NCBI GenBank assembly: GCA_018136815.1
Contig: CM030934.1
Location: 6,021,087 to 6,085,086, forward strand
DNA: 64,000 nucleotides
From: Isochrysis galbana
Lineage: Eukaryota > Haptophyta > Isochrysidales > Isochrysidaceae
Direction: 5' to 3'
The first letter of the stretch is position 1. The number at the start of each line of letters is the position of its first letter. The position numbers were made by a program, and so were the translations under genes. Below are positions 30,199 through 40,466 of the stretch, piece by piece. The notes under the pieces are model-generated. The model was not told the DNA's origin. It did no database searches and was given only the letters and a program-made list of their open reading frames with translations.

Positions 30199-30260
30199 CA
30201 GCTGAAGCTGGAGACGGGGCAGCTGAAGCTGGAAATGGGGCAGCTGAAGCTGAAGAGTAG
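30199..30260 (+). repeat. Three-unit 21-bp tandem repeat
   Basis: GCAGCTGAAGCTGGAGACGG-type 21-bp unit occurs three times, in the 3' untranslated region of the exonuclease gene, about 85 bp after the stop. Confidence 0.7.
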
Positions 30261-30539
30261 CGCACGTAACACGCAAAAAGCAAACGGAGCACTCAGCCCC
30301 AAGGTCGCGTTACGTCAAAAGAGGACCAGAATTTTCTTTTTGTACGGTCGCGTGGTGGTACGCCCCCGCGGCGCGGCCCAGCTCGGCCCCTCCTCCCCCA
30401 TTCCCCCCCCCCCCCCCAAATTGCGCGATTTTAATGTCAAATATGGACATTTTTATAGTAGTAGCAGTAGTGTGATAAATTGACTATGGACATTTGATGA
30501 CTCAATTTGCGTCTGTCCCATATTCGACGGATCGTGACC
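30261..30539. other. Intergenic, no supported gene
   Basis: C run at 30403-30418. GTCTGTCCCATATTCGA at 30512-30528 recurs at 60769-60785, suggesting a shared element, possibly gag-coding. Confidence 0.4.
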
Positions 30540-31190
30540 TCAACTCTTGCAGCTCCAGCTATGCTGCAAGTTGTTAATTTGATACACGTTTCGTCCCTCA
30601 ATTGTTGATCGGTACGAGGGCGAGAGTGGGCACTTTGTGTTAGCTTCATCGCCGGGTGACGGATCCGAGGTTACCACTACCTCAGATGGGAACAGAGGGG
30701 ACGGAAGGGAAGCGGCGAGAGGCGCGGCGGAAGTTGGGGGTTGGCCAATGACGGGCTCACCCGCCTCCAGAGGGAGCAGGGAGGCGGGCTTAGGAGAGGC
30801 AGGGCGAGGCGACGGGGCGGACATGGCGAGAACGGGAGCGAGGGTGGGAGTGAGTGCGCGAGGGTGCTGTTGAAAGATGGGTTGTAGAGTGAGTGTTGCT
30901 GACGAGGAGCGAGAGCGAGAGCGGGACGAAAGCGAGAACGGACGAACGAGAGCGAACGACGGGAGCGAAAGAACGACTACCAAGGACAAGCTGTCACGCT
31001 CACTCAACCCTAACCCCACTTCCCCTCACATTCACGTATCCTTCCCCACTCAAACGGGGAAACACGGGGAATGGAAAAACAAGGAAGAGAAGCCGACAGG
31101 AGAGCGACGGGGCGACGGGAGGGGAGCGACGGTACGACGGAAGAGCCGATGCGATCGACAGTTACGAGGGGAGAGTTAGTAGAAGTAAGG
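30540..31190 (-). mobile_element. Copia-like leader and gag N-terminus
   Basis: Minus strand: a TAACTGTCG...CCGTCGCTC leader from about 31170, a GTCAGCAACA segment that may be an LTR end (about 30893-30902), then an ATG at 30824 giving MSAPSPRPASPKPASLLP... to a stop at 30540. Leader and start match the plus-strand copy at 56150-56530 (MSAPSSRSPSPEP). The frame ends early, so the copy is truncated. No reverse transcriptase was found. Confidence 0.5.
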
Positions 31191-31197
31191 AGGGAAT

Positions 31198-31950
31198 CTA
31201 CAAGACTTCCCGTGCACTGATGACAACAAGGGCGCGGGGAGGTAGGCTAACCGCTGGGGGAAAACCCACGACGGCTAACACCTGCGACGAAAACGAGGAC
31301 GAGCGCGGGGGAACACGCGGCAAGGAGGGACCCAGGCGATCGCAAAGCACAAGGACCAGGGGAGCTAGCACCATGCGGGCTATCGAGATGCACGATAGGG
31401 AATGGTGCGGGGCTTCTCCCGCGGCGACAGCTTCGATCCCGCGCTTCCACGCCTTGAGGAACTCGAAGGAGTTCTCAGCTCCACGCGACCGATCACTCTC
31501 GTCGGCCTTGACGCACGAGTCGAATCGTTCGTTGATTTCGTGGGTGAAAGCCGGGAACTTGAAGACGTTGGCGGCGGTCAGCACGGTGGGGTCGTTCATC
31601 TTTCGCACGAAGGCGTCGGTCACTCGGGTGGCAAGAGTGACTAGGTCCTCGCCCTCCGCTCGCGTGGTGCAGCGGTCCCACTCTGCCGACGCGGTCTCTT
31701 TCGCAAAGCCCTTGGCGCCAGCAGCGAATGACTGATCGCATTTGGCGATCAGGACGTCGGCGTGCAAGCAAGGGTTTGCGCACAGCACCGAGTCACGCAC
31801 CGCGTCGAGCACGTATGACATGACACGAGGGTGCCCCTTCTTGGGGTCGCGCGCAGCGAGCAGCAACCCATTGAGCGCGTCCGGCCAGTCCACTCCCGCG
31901 GTGAGGGAACCTTCCAAAGCTCGGATTAATTGCATCCGAAAGCCGGCAGG
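31198..31950 (-). pseudogene. Retrotransposon gag-like core
   Basis: The minus-strand frame from about 31945 has MQLIRALEGSLTAGVDWPDALNG, VLDAVRDSVLCANPCLHADVLIAKCD and VTDAFVRKMNDPTVLTAANVFKF, helical text typical of retroelement gag. Its upstream end is cut by repeat F1 (31946-32279), which contributes the first residues of the open frame. No zinc knuckle or protease follows. Assignment to Copia-type is by proximity to the leader block. Confidence 0.4.
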
Positions 31951-32279
31951 TGAGGCTGGGGCATGGCCCTGGCCCCTCCTGCCTCTCCGTCGCTGGCTCT
32001 CGAGCCCCTGCCAGTCGACTGGAGCTGGCTGGGGGGTCCTGATCAGGGGGGCCGAGGGGGAGGAGGGGTTGGTCAGAGGGATTGGCTGGCCACGATAGGC
32101 CAGGGCGTGCGATTCAGGCATGCCTGTGGGGAGAGGGATGGGTCAGCAGGGCAGTGTGCTCTTGGCAAGCCATCAGGCATGCCAGGAGAGTGGGTGGTTC
32201 CTCCCCCATGGCGGGGGAGGAGTGGAGAGATGGGGGGGCTCGTGCCCCGCCATGGGTGAACCAAGTATAAACTTAGTTG
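31946..32279 (-). repeat. GC-rich dispersed repeat F1, copy 3
   Basis: Plus strand ends GGTGAACCAAGTATAAACTT, AGTTG at 32279, the reverse of the F1 hairpin end; the body matches copy 4 at 53240-53584 for over 300 bp. Probably inserted in the gag-like frame. Confidence 0.75.
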
Positions 32280-33270
32280 CGAGACCGGCTACAAAGGGGC
32301 GCGACGGCAAGGAGCGAAGGGCAAATTACGAATGAAGAGTCCTACAAGTTACGAGTAAAACTCCGCGGCGAACAAGAACGATTGAGCACGAAGACGCACG
32401 AAGTGGCAGAAGGTCTTAAGTCGATCGCGGATGCGACACGTTGTCACCTGGAGGTTACTTAACTCAACTGGCCACCTTTCACACGTATGTCAAAACACAC
32501 ACGTGGTCCATTGACGACTCGATGTGGGGCCGGGTCGATGTCTGATTGGAAATCACGATGTCCCCTTATCGCTCGTGTGGTGACGTATGCAGAAGTCTAT
32601 AATAGAGAAGCATCCAATGAACAACACGGAAAACGACCGTAGTCACTTCCAACATGGGTCCCGAGGAAAGCTCCATGAGCTCCCCGCAAGAACCACGTTC
32701 CGAGCTAGCTGCCGGCGCGCCCTCGCAGGCAATCTCCAAAAGTGAGATCAGTCTTGCTCTAACATTGTACATTGTCCCCCCGTCCATGGAATTTTCCCCA
32801 AATCTCAAAAGTTTATGTGTGAGGAGCTGCTTGTGTTTTGCCCTCCATCGTATAATGAACCCAAGCAGTATCGAAACAAGCATCCCCTTGTCCCACAAAC
32901 ACAACTCGACAACACTCAGCCTGAATGCATAAAATCGATCCACAAACTCTCGCTCTTGATGTTCCTCGCGCCTCCTCCTCCATTGTGGAAGATGAAAGCG
33001 CGTGCCTCATGTTGGACAAATGACTTGTGGGCACATCCCCAATTGTCCACATGAATGTATAACCACCACAGCAGCCGCGCAGGCTGGTTGTGCCCGCTCG
33101 CCTGACTTTTGGCATGGGTATAGTAGCTACGACAAGGATGTGCCCGCACCAACCACTCTACTTGTTGAAGCTTGTGGCGTGATACCAAGGAAGTCGTGCG
33201 GCATAGCATTGCTCCCGCAATCTTGAGAGAGGCCGGTGAATGAGGATCAGTACTGGCGGGTGCGCAAAAT
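32280..33270. other. Intergenic, no supported gene
   Basis: Contains fragments resembling the hairpin-bearing segment near 25310-25370 (CTAGCTGCCGGCGCGCCCTC at about 32704). Small open frames on the minus strand (32566-33317) have no recognisable domain. Confidence 0.4.
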
Positions 33271-34701
33271 CTACTCGAGTCCTGCAAGTCTTCTGCACTG
33301 CCAAGGGCAGTGTGCACAGGCCTTAGAGATTATGCCACCATCGGAGTTTCCAGCTGACAAGGAGACCCCCAAGAAGGCGACCCAAACGGCTATCCCGCCC
33401 ATGAGCAAATTTCTCGTGAGTTCTGTTCGTTCTCTCACCACATCAGAAGCAACAGCGAGAGGAATCGAAAGAGAAAGTCCCACCACCACAACGAGAGGCG
33501 AAGTTAGGATGGTTGCTCGCGCGAGTAGCAAATTCGCTGCCACCGTTCCTAGAAGCGCATTGCCGAGCACCACCCCCAGGGCGCTAGGCGAGGGGAGGGA
33601 AAATTGCTCAATACCAGCGAGATGGAGCACTCCCAGCATGAACGGACTCAGAAGTAGAACAGTCAGACCCATAAGCCCAAAGAGAAAGGGGAGAGGGGCT
33701 GCTTTCTCTGACGGAACCTCCCGCCGCAGTTGCACTGTGTACGCACCGTAGCACAGGGCAGAGATAAGCATGCCTAGATTGCCCAACGAGCCGCCAGCGT
33801 GCTCACCCTGGACGCCAGAGCGATGCGTTTCGAGAGGCGGTATGAGTGACGCCTGTGCGCCACTTCCTGTATGCGCGCCGGAAACGTGGGAGGAGAGAGC
33901 GCGAGCCATCAAGTGGTGGCCTGAATGCCTATTCCAGCTACTAGCCCCGGAGTACCCACCATGCCAACTGGGGCCATTCGTGATTTCATCGTCTCCGCTA
34001 CCGTATACGACAATGAAGACCCCGGCCATCCCGCAGACCACCGATGCAATGCGCATGAGCGTAAGAGGCTCACTGAGCCGCCACGCACTGAAGAGCAAGG
34101 TCCACACGGCGGATGAGGAGGAAATGATGGTGGAGGCTGACACTGTGGTATGCTGCAGCGAAACGTTGAACAGAAGATTGGCAGACAAAAGGATGGCTCC
34201 CAAACGCCACGCGGTACCCATCGGACCCAGACCATTGGGCACCTGTGGCAGCCCCAGCCCTAGTTCGACGGCGCCGTAAGAATAACTCTCTCCGGCAAGG
34301 CGTGAGGGCTGACCGCGCCATAAGCGGAGGACGCGAAGGACAGTGCGACCTGTACGGTGGTAGTAGCCCAGCAGGTACAGTGACTGCGTGGAGAAGCAGA
34401 GCAGGGTCACGAGGAAGGGCTTACGGTAGTGCTGCTCATCGAAGATGAGCTGTGTGACAATCGTGGACGACGTGAACAGAAGCACCACCAGAAGGACGAG
34501 CATCGCGCCATAGGCACGGCTGACCAACTGAGCGCCAAATGCCCGCGAGACACCGCCTGCCGTGCGGATACGCAGCGTGAACCAGATGGAGGGAAGGAAG
34601 ATCATCAACGCCACAGTGATGACTGCGAATGGTACCAGGTAGCTGTTGCCCCCGCCCTCCTCGGCCCTGGCGAGGGATCTGTGCAGCTCTGGCGCCCCCA
34701 T
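33271..34701 (-). CDS. SLC35F-like drug/metabolite (EamA-type) transporter
   Basis: 476 residues, single exon. About ten hydrophobic segments, the usual number for this superfamily: LVPFAVITVALMIFLPSIWF, LVLLVVLLFTSSTIV, FLVTLLCFSTQSLYLLG, then after a loop GAILLSANLLFNVSLQHTTV, ASTIISSSSAVWTLLFSAW, ASVVCGMAGVFIVVYG, a ~70-residue hydrophilic loop, and four more helices. The pattern N-x-S-L-x-x-T-x-V-S-x-x-x-I-x-S-S-S-x-x-x-W-T-L is characteristic of SLC35F5-type transporters (vacuolar or endomembrane, substrate unknown). Its start is 258 bp from the Harbinger-type gene on the other strand, so they may share a promoter region. Confidence 0.85.
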   Translation of the reverse strand: MGAPELHRSLARAEEGGGNSYLVPFAVITVALMIFLPSIWFTLRIRTAGGVSRAFGAQLVSRAYGAMLVLLVVLLFTSSTIVTQLIFDEQHYRKPFLVTLLCFSTQSLYLLGYYHRTGRTVLRVLRLWRGQPSRLAGESYSYGAVELGLGLPQVPNGLGPMGTAWRLGAILLSANLLFNVSLQHTTVSASTIISSSSAVWTLLFSAWRLSEPLTLMRIASVVCGMAGVFIVVYGSGDDEITNGPSWHGGYSGASSWNRHSGHHLMARALSSHVSGAHTGSGAQASLIPPLETHRSGVQGEHAGGSLGNLGMLISALCYGAYTVQLRREVPSEKAAPLPFLFGLMGLTVLLLSPFMLGVLHLAGIEQFSLPSPSALGVVLGNALLGTVAANLLLARATILTSPLVVVVGLSLSIPLAVASDVVRERTELTRNLLMGGIAVWVAFLGVSLSAGNSDGGIISKACAHCPWQCRRLAGLE

Positions 34702-34959
34702 AGCGCCGCGCGCGCTTGACTGAGAGGGGGAGCCGACGCGGGATACGGCGGGCAGCCCTTTATTTACTTTAGATCAAAAAATTAAATAGAGGGATTTTGC
34801 ATCGGTTGAAACAGCGGGTTACAAGACGTGCTCCGCCTCCGTCGCAACGGAGTTTCAACCGCCTCGCAAAAGGACAACTCGGCAGAAATAGGTTAAAACT
34901 TTGGAGTTGACGCGAGATCGCCCTGAGAGAGGGGGGAGCGCCGCGCGCCGGGACGAGAG

Positions 34960-36248
34960 ATGCCGACCCGCCCCTTCAACGCGCAGGAGCTGCGTGAGTC
35001 CCAGCTCGCGCTCTCAGCGGCGATGTTGCTGGGGATGAGGAGGCGCCTGCGGCAGGCGTCGCTGCGGCGCCAGGGCCGGTACAGTGAGGCGCAGCGGCAC
35101 AGCCGCCTCAATGAGGTGGCGATGCTTGCATTCGCGGCGGAGCCGCTTCTTCGCTCGACACGCTCGCGCATTGGGCCAGAGCGCCTGTCGCTGGCGCGTC
35201 TGGAGCGCGAGACAGCGGAGGCAGGTGGCGGCAATGGGATTGTGGTGCGCGACGTCTACGCACGCTTCGGTGTTCGCCTCGAGGACTTGCCACGCTTCAT
35301 AGCTGCGCTCGATCTGCCCGCAGGCTTCTCGACGCCAAGCAGGCATGTGGCAAGCGCCGAGGAGGCAGTGCTGCTCACGCTCCGGCGTTTCAAGACGGCA
35401 GGTGAGCGCCCTTCGCGGCACATGTGACACCCTTGATCCTTCACACTCCCACGCCCTTCTTCTCCTTCCTTGGCACCGCAGGTAGCGTCACTGGGCTTAT
35501 GTGGGAGTGTGGTCGGAGTGAGGCCGCAATATGTGAGATTCACCAGACTGTAGTGGAGTACATACATGACCACTTCCCACACCTCATAGATTCACGAAGC
35601 TTGTCTTCTTTTGCCCCATTGTTCCCGCGCTTTGCGAAGGTCTTTGAGGAGGCCGGCACGGGAGTGGGCAACCTAATTGGATTTGTGGACGGCAAGCTCT
35701 GGCAGACGGCGAGGCCGGTTCGAGGGCAAAGATTCTATTACTCAGGCCACAAGCGCACACATGGTGTCAAGATTCAGGGCATTTGCTTCCCCAACGGGAT
35801 TCAGCCGTGGCCTTTTGGCCCGGTGCACGGTTCGCGCCATGATTCATTTGTGTGCCGTGTGTCTGGCCTGTTGCAAGTCATGCAAGTCACTTGCGCTGCC
35901 GCTGCTAAGACGTTTTGCCTCTTTGGTGATTCTGCCTACCCTCAGTCCGCATACTTATACCGCATGTACAGGGGTGTCTTACTTCCGTGGCAAGCACAAT
36001 TCAATAGGGTGATGGCACCCTATCGGGTCAGCGTCGAATGGGGCTTCGGTAAGATTGCCGGTTTGTGGCCATGGGTTGACGTGTCAAAGGCGCAGCAAAC
36101 CCTTCGACGGGATGTCGGAAAGTACTTGCAAGTGGCATGCGTGCTCACAAACATGCACACCTGTCTCTATGGTAGTATAATCAGTAGTAGATTTGGCTTG
36201 GCGCCTCCTCCGTTGGAAGTGTACATGGCTGGTGGGCCGTATCCATAA
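34960..36248 (+). CDS. Harbinger/HARBI1-type DDE nuclease
   Basis: Two exons, 34960-35401 and 35482-36248; the 80-nt intron has a CAG|GTGAGC donor and a CCGCAG acceptor and splicing keeps the frame (KTA-G-SVTG), giving 402 residues. Catalytic triad candidates are D217 (GFVDGKLW), D297 (FGDSAYP) and E333 (VEWGFGKI), with GSRHDS between, in the order of DDE_Tnp_4 nucleases. The N-terminal ~150 residues are helical and basic. Because all three acidic residues and the intron are intact it could be an active transposase or a domesticated HARBI1-like gene; flanking terminal inverted repeats were not found. A coiled-coil gene at 38864-40170 (minus) might be its DNA-binding partner, as Harbinger elements usually encode one; this is inference. 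Confidence 0.85.
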
Positions 36249-36915
36249 CATATAATGCTTGTCATGTCACTTATGTTTACAAGCTACTGCTTCTTCACTT
36301 GTTCGGTTTCAACACAAGCGTGAAAATGAGTTGCCAGAGTGGGACGTTTGGGGGCCTTCACGGAAGAACCCCAACCCCCCCTGCCCTCCCTCCTTCCTCT
36401 GCCCGCCCCTGTGCGCCTTTCGCGCCCTTCAATCTGCACCACACGTACTGTTTAACGGGCCGGAGCCTTGCAAGCGCAAGCTTCTCGGCATGCTCTAGAT
36501 TCTAACTGGATGTCTGTAGAGTCGTCGTAGGACGGGCAGTAGGCGGGCATACGAGAGCGAGCTCGCCATCTGCCATTCGGCAACCTTGCAGCGAGCTGCG
36601 TGCTAGCAGCCCCAACTCCTAACTAGGGGGACCGAGACCCCTTGCCCCCCCCCCCCCCCCGCAGCCAAGTTAAGTTAACGAATCGCGTAGCTGCGCCAGC
36701 TCTAGCTAGATTCAAAAGCACAATGAATCTGAATGAATCAACCGTTGAAACTCACCGATGCCCTTAGCAAACCCAGAACAACGATGAACACCGCACCCCC
36801 CCCCCTCTCTCTCACTCGAGCGAGTGCGTGAGGGAAATGGGAACTAGGGCGCAAAGCGGGAGTTGTCGTACCAACTACCAACTACAATTTGCAACACAGC
36901 AACAACTCAGCTAAC
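36249..36915. other. Intergenic, no supported gene
   Basis: C run at 36644-36660. Otherwise unrecognised. Confidence 0.4.
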
Positions 36916-36921
36916 CCGCAC

Positions 36922-37221
36922 CTAACCAAGTTTGTCCATGGCTTTTGAAACAAACTCCATCATCTTGGATTGCATGGCCATGGCGCCCATCATGGCTGCT
37001 TGCATCTCCGCCATTTGCTTGCTGCGCTCCTCATCGGCTTTGGCTTGCCGCTCTTCATGGAGGGTCTTCAGTTGCAACTGCGCTTCTTGCATCTTCGCCT
37101 CGTGCTCAAAACGCCTGGCATCCAGAGCGAGGCGCTCCGTGTCAATCTGCGCTCGCCGAGCGTCGCCCGCACGCGACATGAGAATTTCTTCTTGCTGCGC
37201 CTTGAGGAACTCGGCAAACAT
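36922..37221 (-). CDS. Small coiled-coil protein or terminal exon
   Basis: 99 residues from the ATG at 37221: MFAEFLKAQQEEILMSRAGD then continuous charged helix with Ala/Gln/Met-rich end (EMQAAMMGAMAMQSKMMEFV). The upstream frame is open for eleven more codons without ATG, so this may be the last exon of a gene whose 5' part was separated by the LTR-like block at 37.6-38.4 kb. Such charged helices end many trihelix/Myb-like proteins. Function not recognised. Confidence 0.4.
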   Translation of the reverse strand: MFAEFLKAQQEEILMSRAGDARRAQIDTERLALDARRFEHEAKMQEAQLQLKTLHEERQAKADEERSKQMAEMQAAMMGAMAMQSKMMEFVSKAMDKLG

Positions 37222-37511
37222 GTCACGCGTCTGTTGTGCCCTTTGCAAGACCAAAACAATAAGCTAATTTTTTAGAGATATCTTGGTGCGAGCCGACGAA
37301 ACCCCTATCGCGAGATTTTGGTGCCCTGGATCGCTCCGCCGGGCGCTCTGGTGCGCTCAAATGCCCAGCCGCGGGCATGCCGCCGTCGTCGCTGCGCTGG
37401 CGATGCTGGGCGCCGGTGGAAAAAGAAAACCTTTTAATATTCTCGCCTCGCTCGTGGCACTGGAAGACGCTCACGAAGCCTCGCCCTTTTTCTACCCACT
37501 CCCCCACTCCC

Positions 37512-37630
37512 TGCCTTGCGGCAACTCCCCTCGTGCTCTACTTAGGGGCCCGGGTCGTGCGGGGGTTTCGAGCTAGGCGGGGTGCACCTGTCCCCATCGG
37601 TAGGTTCTCTCCTTCCTCCTGTTTTGATGG
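37512..37630 (+). repeat. Dispersed repeat shared with 10120-10225
   Basis: CCTTGCGGCAACTCCCCTCG, TGCTCTACTTAGGGGC and GGGTGCACCTGTCCCC blocks are colinear in both places. Nature unknown. Confidence 0.5.
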
Positions 37631-37656
37631 GTGACCTGTCTATACAGTAGTTGTTG

Positions 37657-38375
37657 CCGGGCGTCTTCGTATTAGTGCGTACGAGCGTTCGCTCAGCGTG
37701 TCCGTGGTCATGGACGGTCGTCCATCCGAGCTGTCGGTCGGAGCGGGGTGACGCGTCGCTTCATGCGAGTCTCTCGGCTGTCGCATTCGCGAATCGACAC
37801 TCGTTAGGCTTCGCTCTTCTCTTCGTCGTTCGGTATCTATCGTTATAATTCTTTGCTTTCTCTGGTTCTCGGTCAAAAGCTTCGCTTGGATGCATGGGAT
37901 CTTGGGTTGTGGAGCGCCCTCTCTCTTTCTCTCGAAGAGAAGGGAAGTTTCCCCCCCCTTCTTCCTCCTAGGCGCCTCGCAAATAGGTTTAATTCGCTAT
38001 CTTCTCCACGTTTCTCTATCTATCTACTGCAGTGATTGCAATCAGGTTTAATTTGCAATCTCATCGCATCTCCCCCTTAGGCACACCGCACTTCTTTCGT
38101 CTTATTTGGTAGGTCTCTTGGAATCCTGTGCGGCAGGATTGCCCCTCGTTTCCGTTATGGTGCGATTCCCCTTCCAGACGGGATCGCCGACAGATCGCCT
38201 TCTGATCGTCGTCCGTTGTCGTCTGGCCGGAGGGTTTGGGTTTGATTTTAGTCGAGTTACGTGAGAAAGTCGTGGGGCGAGAGTCGGGGTGTTTTCCTGG
38301 GTGTCTTTGTCCGTCGTCCTGTCGTCAGTCGTCATCCGTCGTCGCTCTCGCTCTCGTCGCTCTCGCTCTCGTAAC
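37657..38375 (+). mobile_element. Possible solo LTR / leader of a Copia-like element
   Basis: Begins TGTTGCCGGG and ends CTCTCGTAACA; the pyrimidine-rich, CGTCGTCGC-rich body and the sequence at its end (CTCGCTCTCGTAACACTCAG) resemble the leader ends at about 30900 (minus) and 56400. Ends TGTT...AACA are short inverted repeats as in LTRs. No coding domain inside. Boundaries are guesses. Confidence 0.3.
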
Positions 38376-38860
38376 ACTCAGACCCTACAGTATCTGTCAT
38401 CCTCTGTGACTCTAACTTCGCTGGGTAGTGTCATATCACCTAACTCTTGAGGCTGGGTGTCGCCGACGTGCGACTCTTCTCTTTTAGTGTTTTTGGGGGG
38501 GCGCTCTTTCGCTCGCTCCAACAGCCGTGTCGCGTAGTTTACGACTTCATGTCGTCCGCACAATTCAAGTCTCCCCCCCGAAATCTTGAGCCTGCCTCAT
38601 CCTAGGGTGTGCAAGTTAACGACCACACACCAAAAGCAGACCAATACACTTGTTACAACTTGTTGAGGGAGGTGTTCACGTAGTTCATAGTTCTAGGTGG
38701 GAGCGGCGCAACACTGGGTCCTGATGGGTAGTTTATGGAGATCGGTCCGTGAACGAGTTTTCATGCTGACATCCTACGACCCCTACAAGTATGTATAGAT
38801 AGCAACCTGTTACTGTGCTAGCACACTTACGACGCACACACTCACTCAAGCTACAGGCGC
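38376..38860. other. Intergenic, no supported gene
   Basis: Nothing recognised beyond the possible 3' end of the coiled-coil gene on the minus strand. Confidence 0.4.
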
Positions 38861-38863
38861 AAA

Positions 38864-40170
38864 CTAAGCAGTCTTTCCCGACAGCCCTCGCTCAATGTCA
38901 ACGAGGCCCTCGAGAGCCGTCGCAATGCGATGGAGGGCCTCTGCGATAGCAATAGAGGGCCCTCCATTCGCTGGTGCGCTCGAGGCGGCTGAGGCACATG
39001 ACGAGCCACTTCGTGGTTCGAGACTGGCGGACTCCAACTCAATGCTAGGCACGGACCGAAGAGGCCTGCCCCTGACCTGCCCGGGAACATTCGTCGATAA
39101 CGCCCGGCCCGGCCGCATCTTGCACGACGTATCCACCATGTCGCAACAGCAACGCGCTCGCGCTCAACGGTGTGCTCAGCGGTGTGAGGGGGGTTGGTGC
39201 TTGCGTGGGGCGCAGATCGAGCGAGGCCAGCGGATTGAACGTGCCCCCCGAAATCGCGTCGTCGTCGTTGATCGAGAAGGGTGTGACCGTCTTGGCGCGC
39301 ATGTACTGCTTGTTGTGGTCGAAAATTGGAGTGGTCGACCTAGGAAGCAGAGAGAGAGAGAGAGAGTCACGAGGGGGCACACCCATCAGCGAGTGAGCGA
39401 GACGGGCTACGGCAGCTACGGCTATTGTAGCGGGCGAAAGGGGAAAGGGAAGGAAGCAAGGGGCCGGAGCAAGGGGCCGCACACCACACGTCTCACCTGA
39501 CAAGATGCTGCACAGCAGCATCTGCTTCTTCGACGGGAGTGCCTGTTGTTGCCCGCTTCGCGCGATATTGACAAAGGAGCACATAAACACGGTGCTCCTT
39601 TTCAAATCGACGCTTCAACGCCTGCCACGAGGCTCGAGAGTCCGAGGCGGGGAGTTTGCCCTCGCCCACCCGCGCCTCGTAGAGCTCGTAGATGACCTGC
39701 CACACCGTGTCGTTCTTGTTCGTCGAGCCATCCATCTCGCGCTGCATCTCGTAGTAGAGTTGCACCAGAGCCACCGAGCCCTGGTCCGACATCGCGCGCT
39801 CCGCGTCCGCCTCCATCTCCTTCTGCGCCGCCGCAACGCGCTCCAGCTCCTCCTTCTCCTCCTGCTTCTGCTCCTCAATCTCGATCTGCTCGTCTAGGGC
39901 GGCCACCCTCATCTCCTCCTCCTTCAGCTTCGCGCGCGCCTTCTCCACCTCCTCCTGTCTGGCTGCCTTGTTGACCGCGGTGCCCAGCTTGGCCTCGCAG
40001 TCGACCACGCGCTTGCGCCCCTTGCTGAGCTGCACGAGGCGCTTCTCGCGCTTCTCGCGCAACGCGTTGAGCTTGGTGCTCCTATGCCGCCGTCCCGTGG
40101 GCGCCTCGCCTTCACCAGCTGGCTCCAGCTGGCTAAGCAGCTCGTCCGCGGGCAGGGCCTCGTCCGCCAT
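38864..40170 (-). CDS. Coiled-coil protein with a possible Myb/SANT-like region, spliced
   Basis: Exon 1 is 40170-39497 (ATG to a CAG|GTGAGA donor); the 157-nt intron ends in a long CT tract and CCTAG at 39340, and splicing keeps the frame (HLV-R-STTPIFDHNKQYM). Exon 1 encodes basic N-terminus, a long charged helix (about residues 40-125) and SDQGSVALVQLYYEMQREMD...NDTVWQVIYELYEARVGEGK...SWQALKRRFEKEH, which has the helix spacing of Myb/SANT-like domains in Harbinger partner proteins. Exon 2 runs FSINDDDAISGGTFNPLASL to about 39050; a further frame change or intron leads to SIELESASLEPRSG...IAEALHRIATALEGLVDIER and the stop at 38864. That last junction is unresolved. DNA-binding role is inferred. 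Divergent from the esterase gene, 296 bp between starts. Confidence 0.55.
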
Positions 40171-40466
40171 CGCTGGCGGGTAGCCAAAAGTTCAATAGCG
40201 AGGCGGCCCGAAAACCAGCAGCGCGATTTCCGCCGTTCCGGGAGATTTTAACTAAAAACTTGGGCTGCGAGCTTTTTTTAACTAAAAAATCTTGTCTTGC
40301 AAAGGGGGTTACCCCGCGGGAGCTACCGGTAGCTGGGAACATATATTCTTCGATTGGTAGAGGAGAGCGTCGCTGGGACCAGCGGCGCAGACGGACGGGA
40401 GCTGACGGAAGGAGAAGAGGAGGGGGGCGGGGGGGGGGGGGGGGTCCTGAGGCGGGTTGCGGCGCC

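Noticed and set aside
39045-39605. Independent minus-strand frame beside the coiled-coil gene
   Set aside because: Its middle part is exon 2 of that gene; the rest is intron or the 3' end of exon 1 in another frame.
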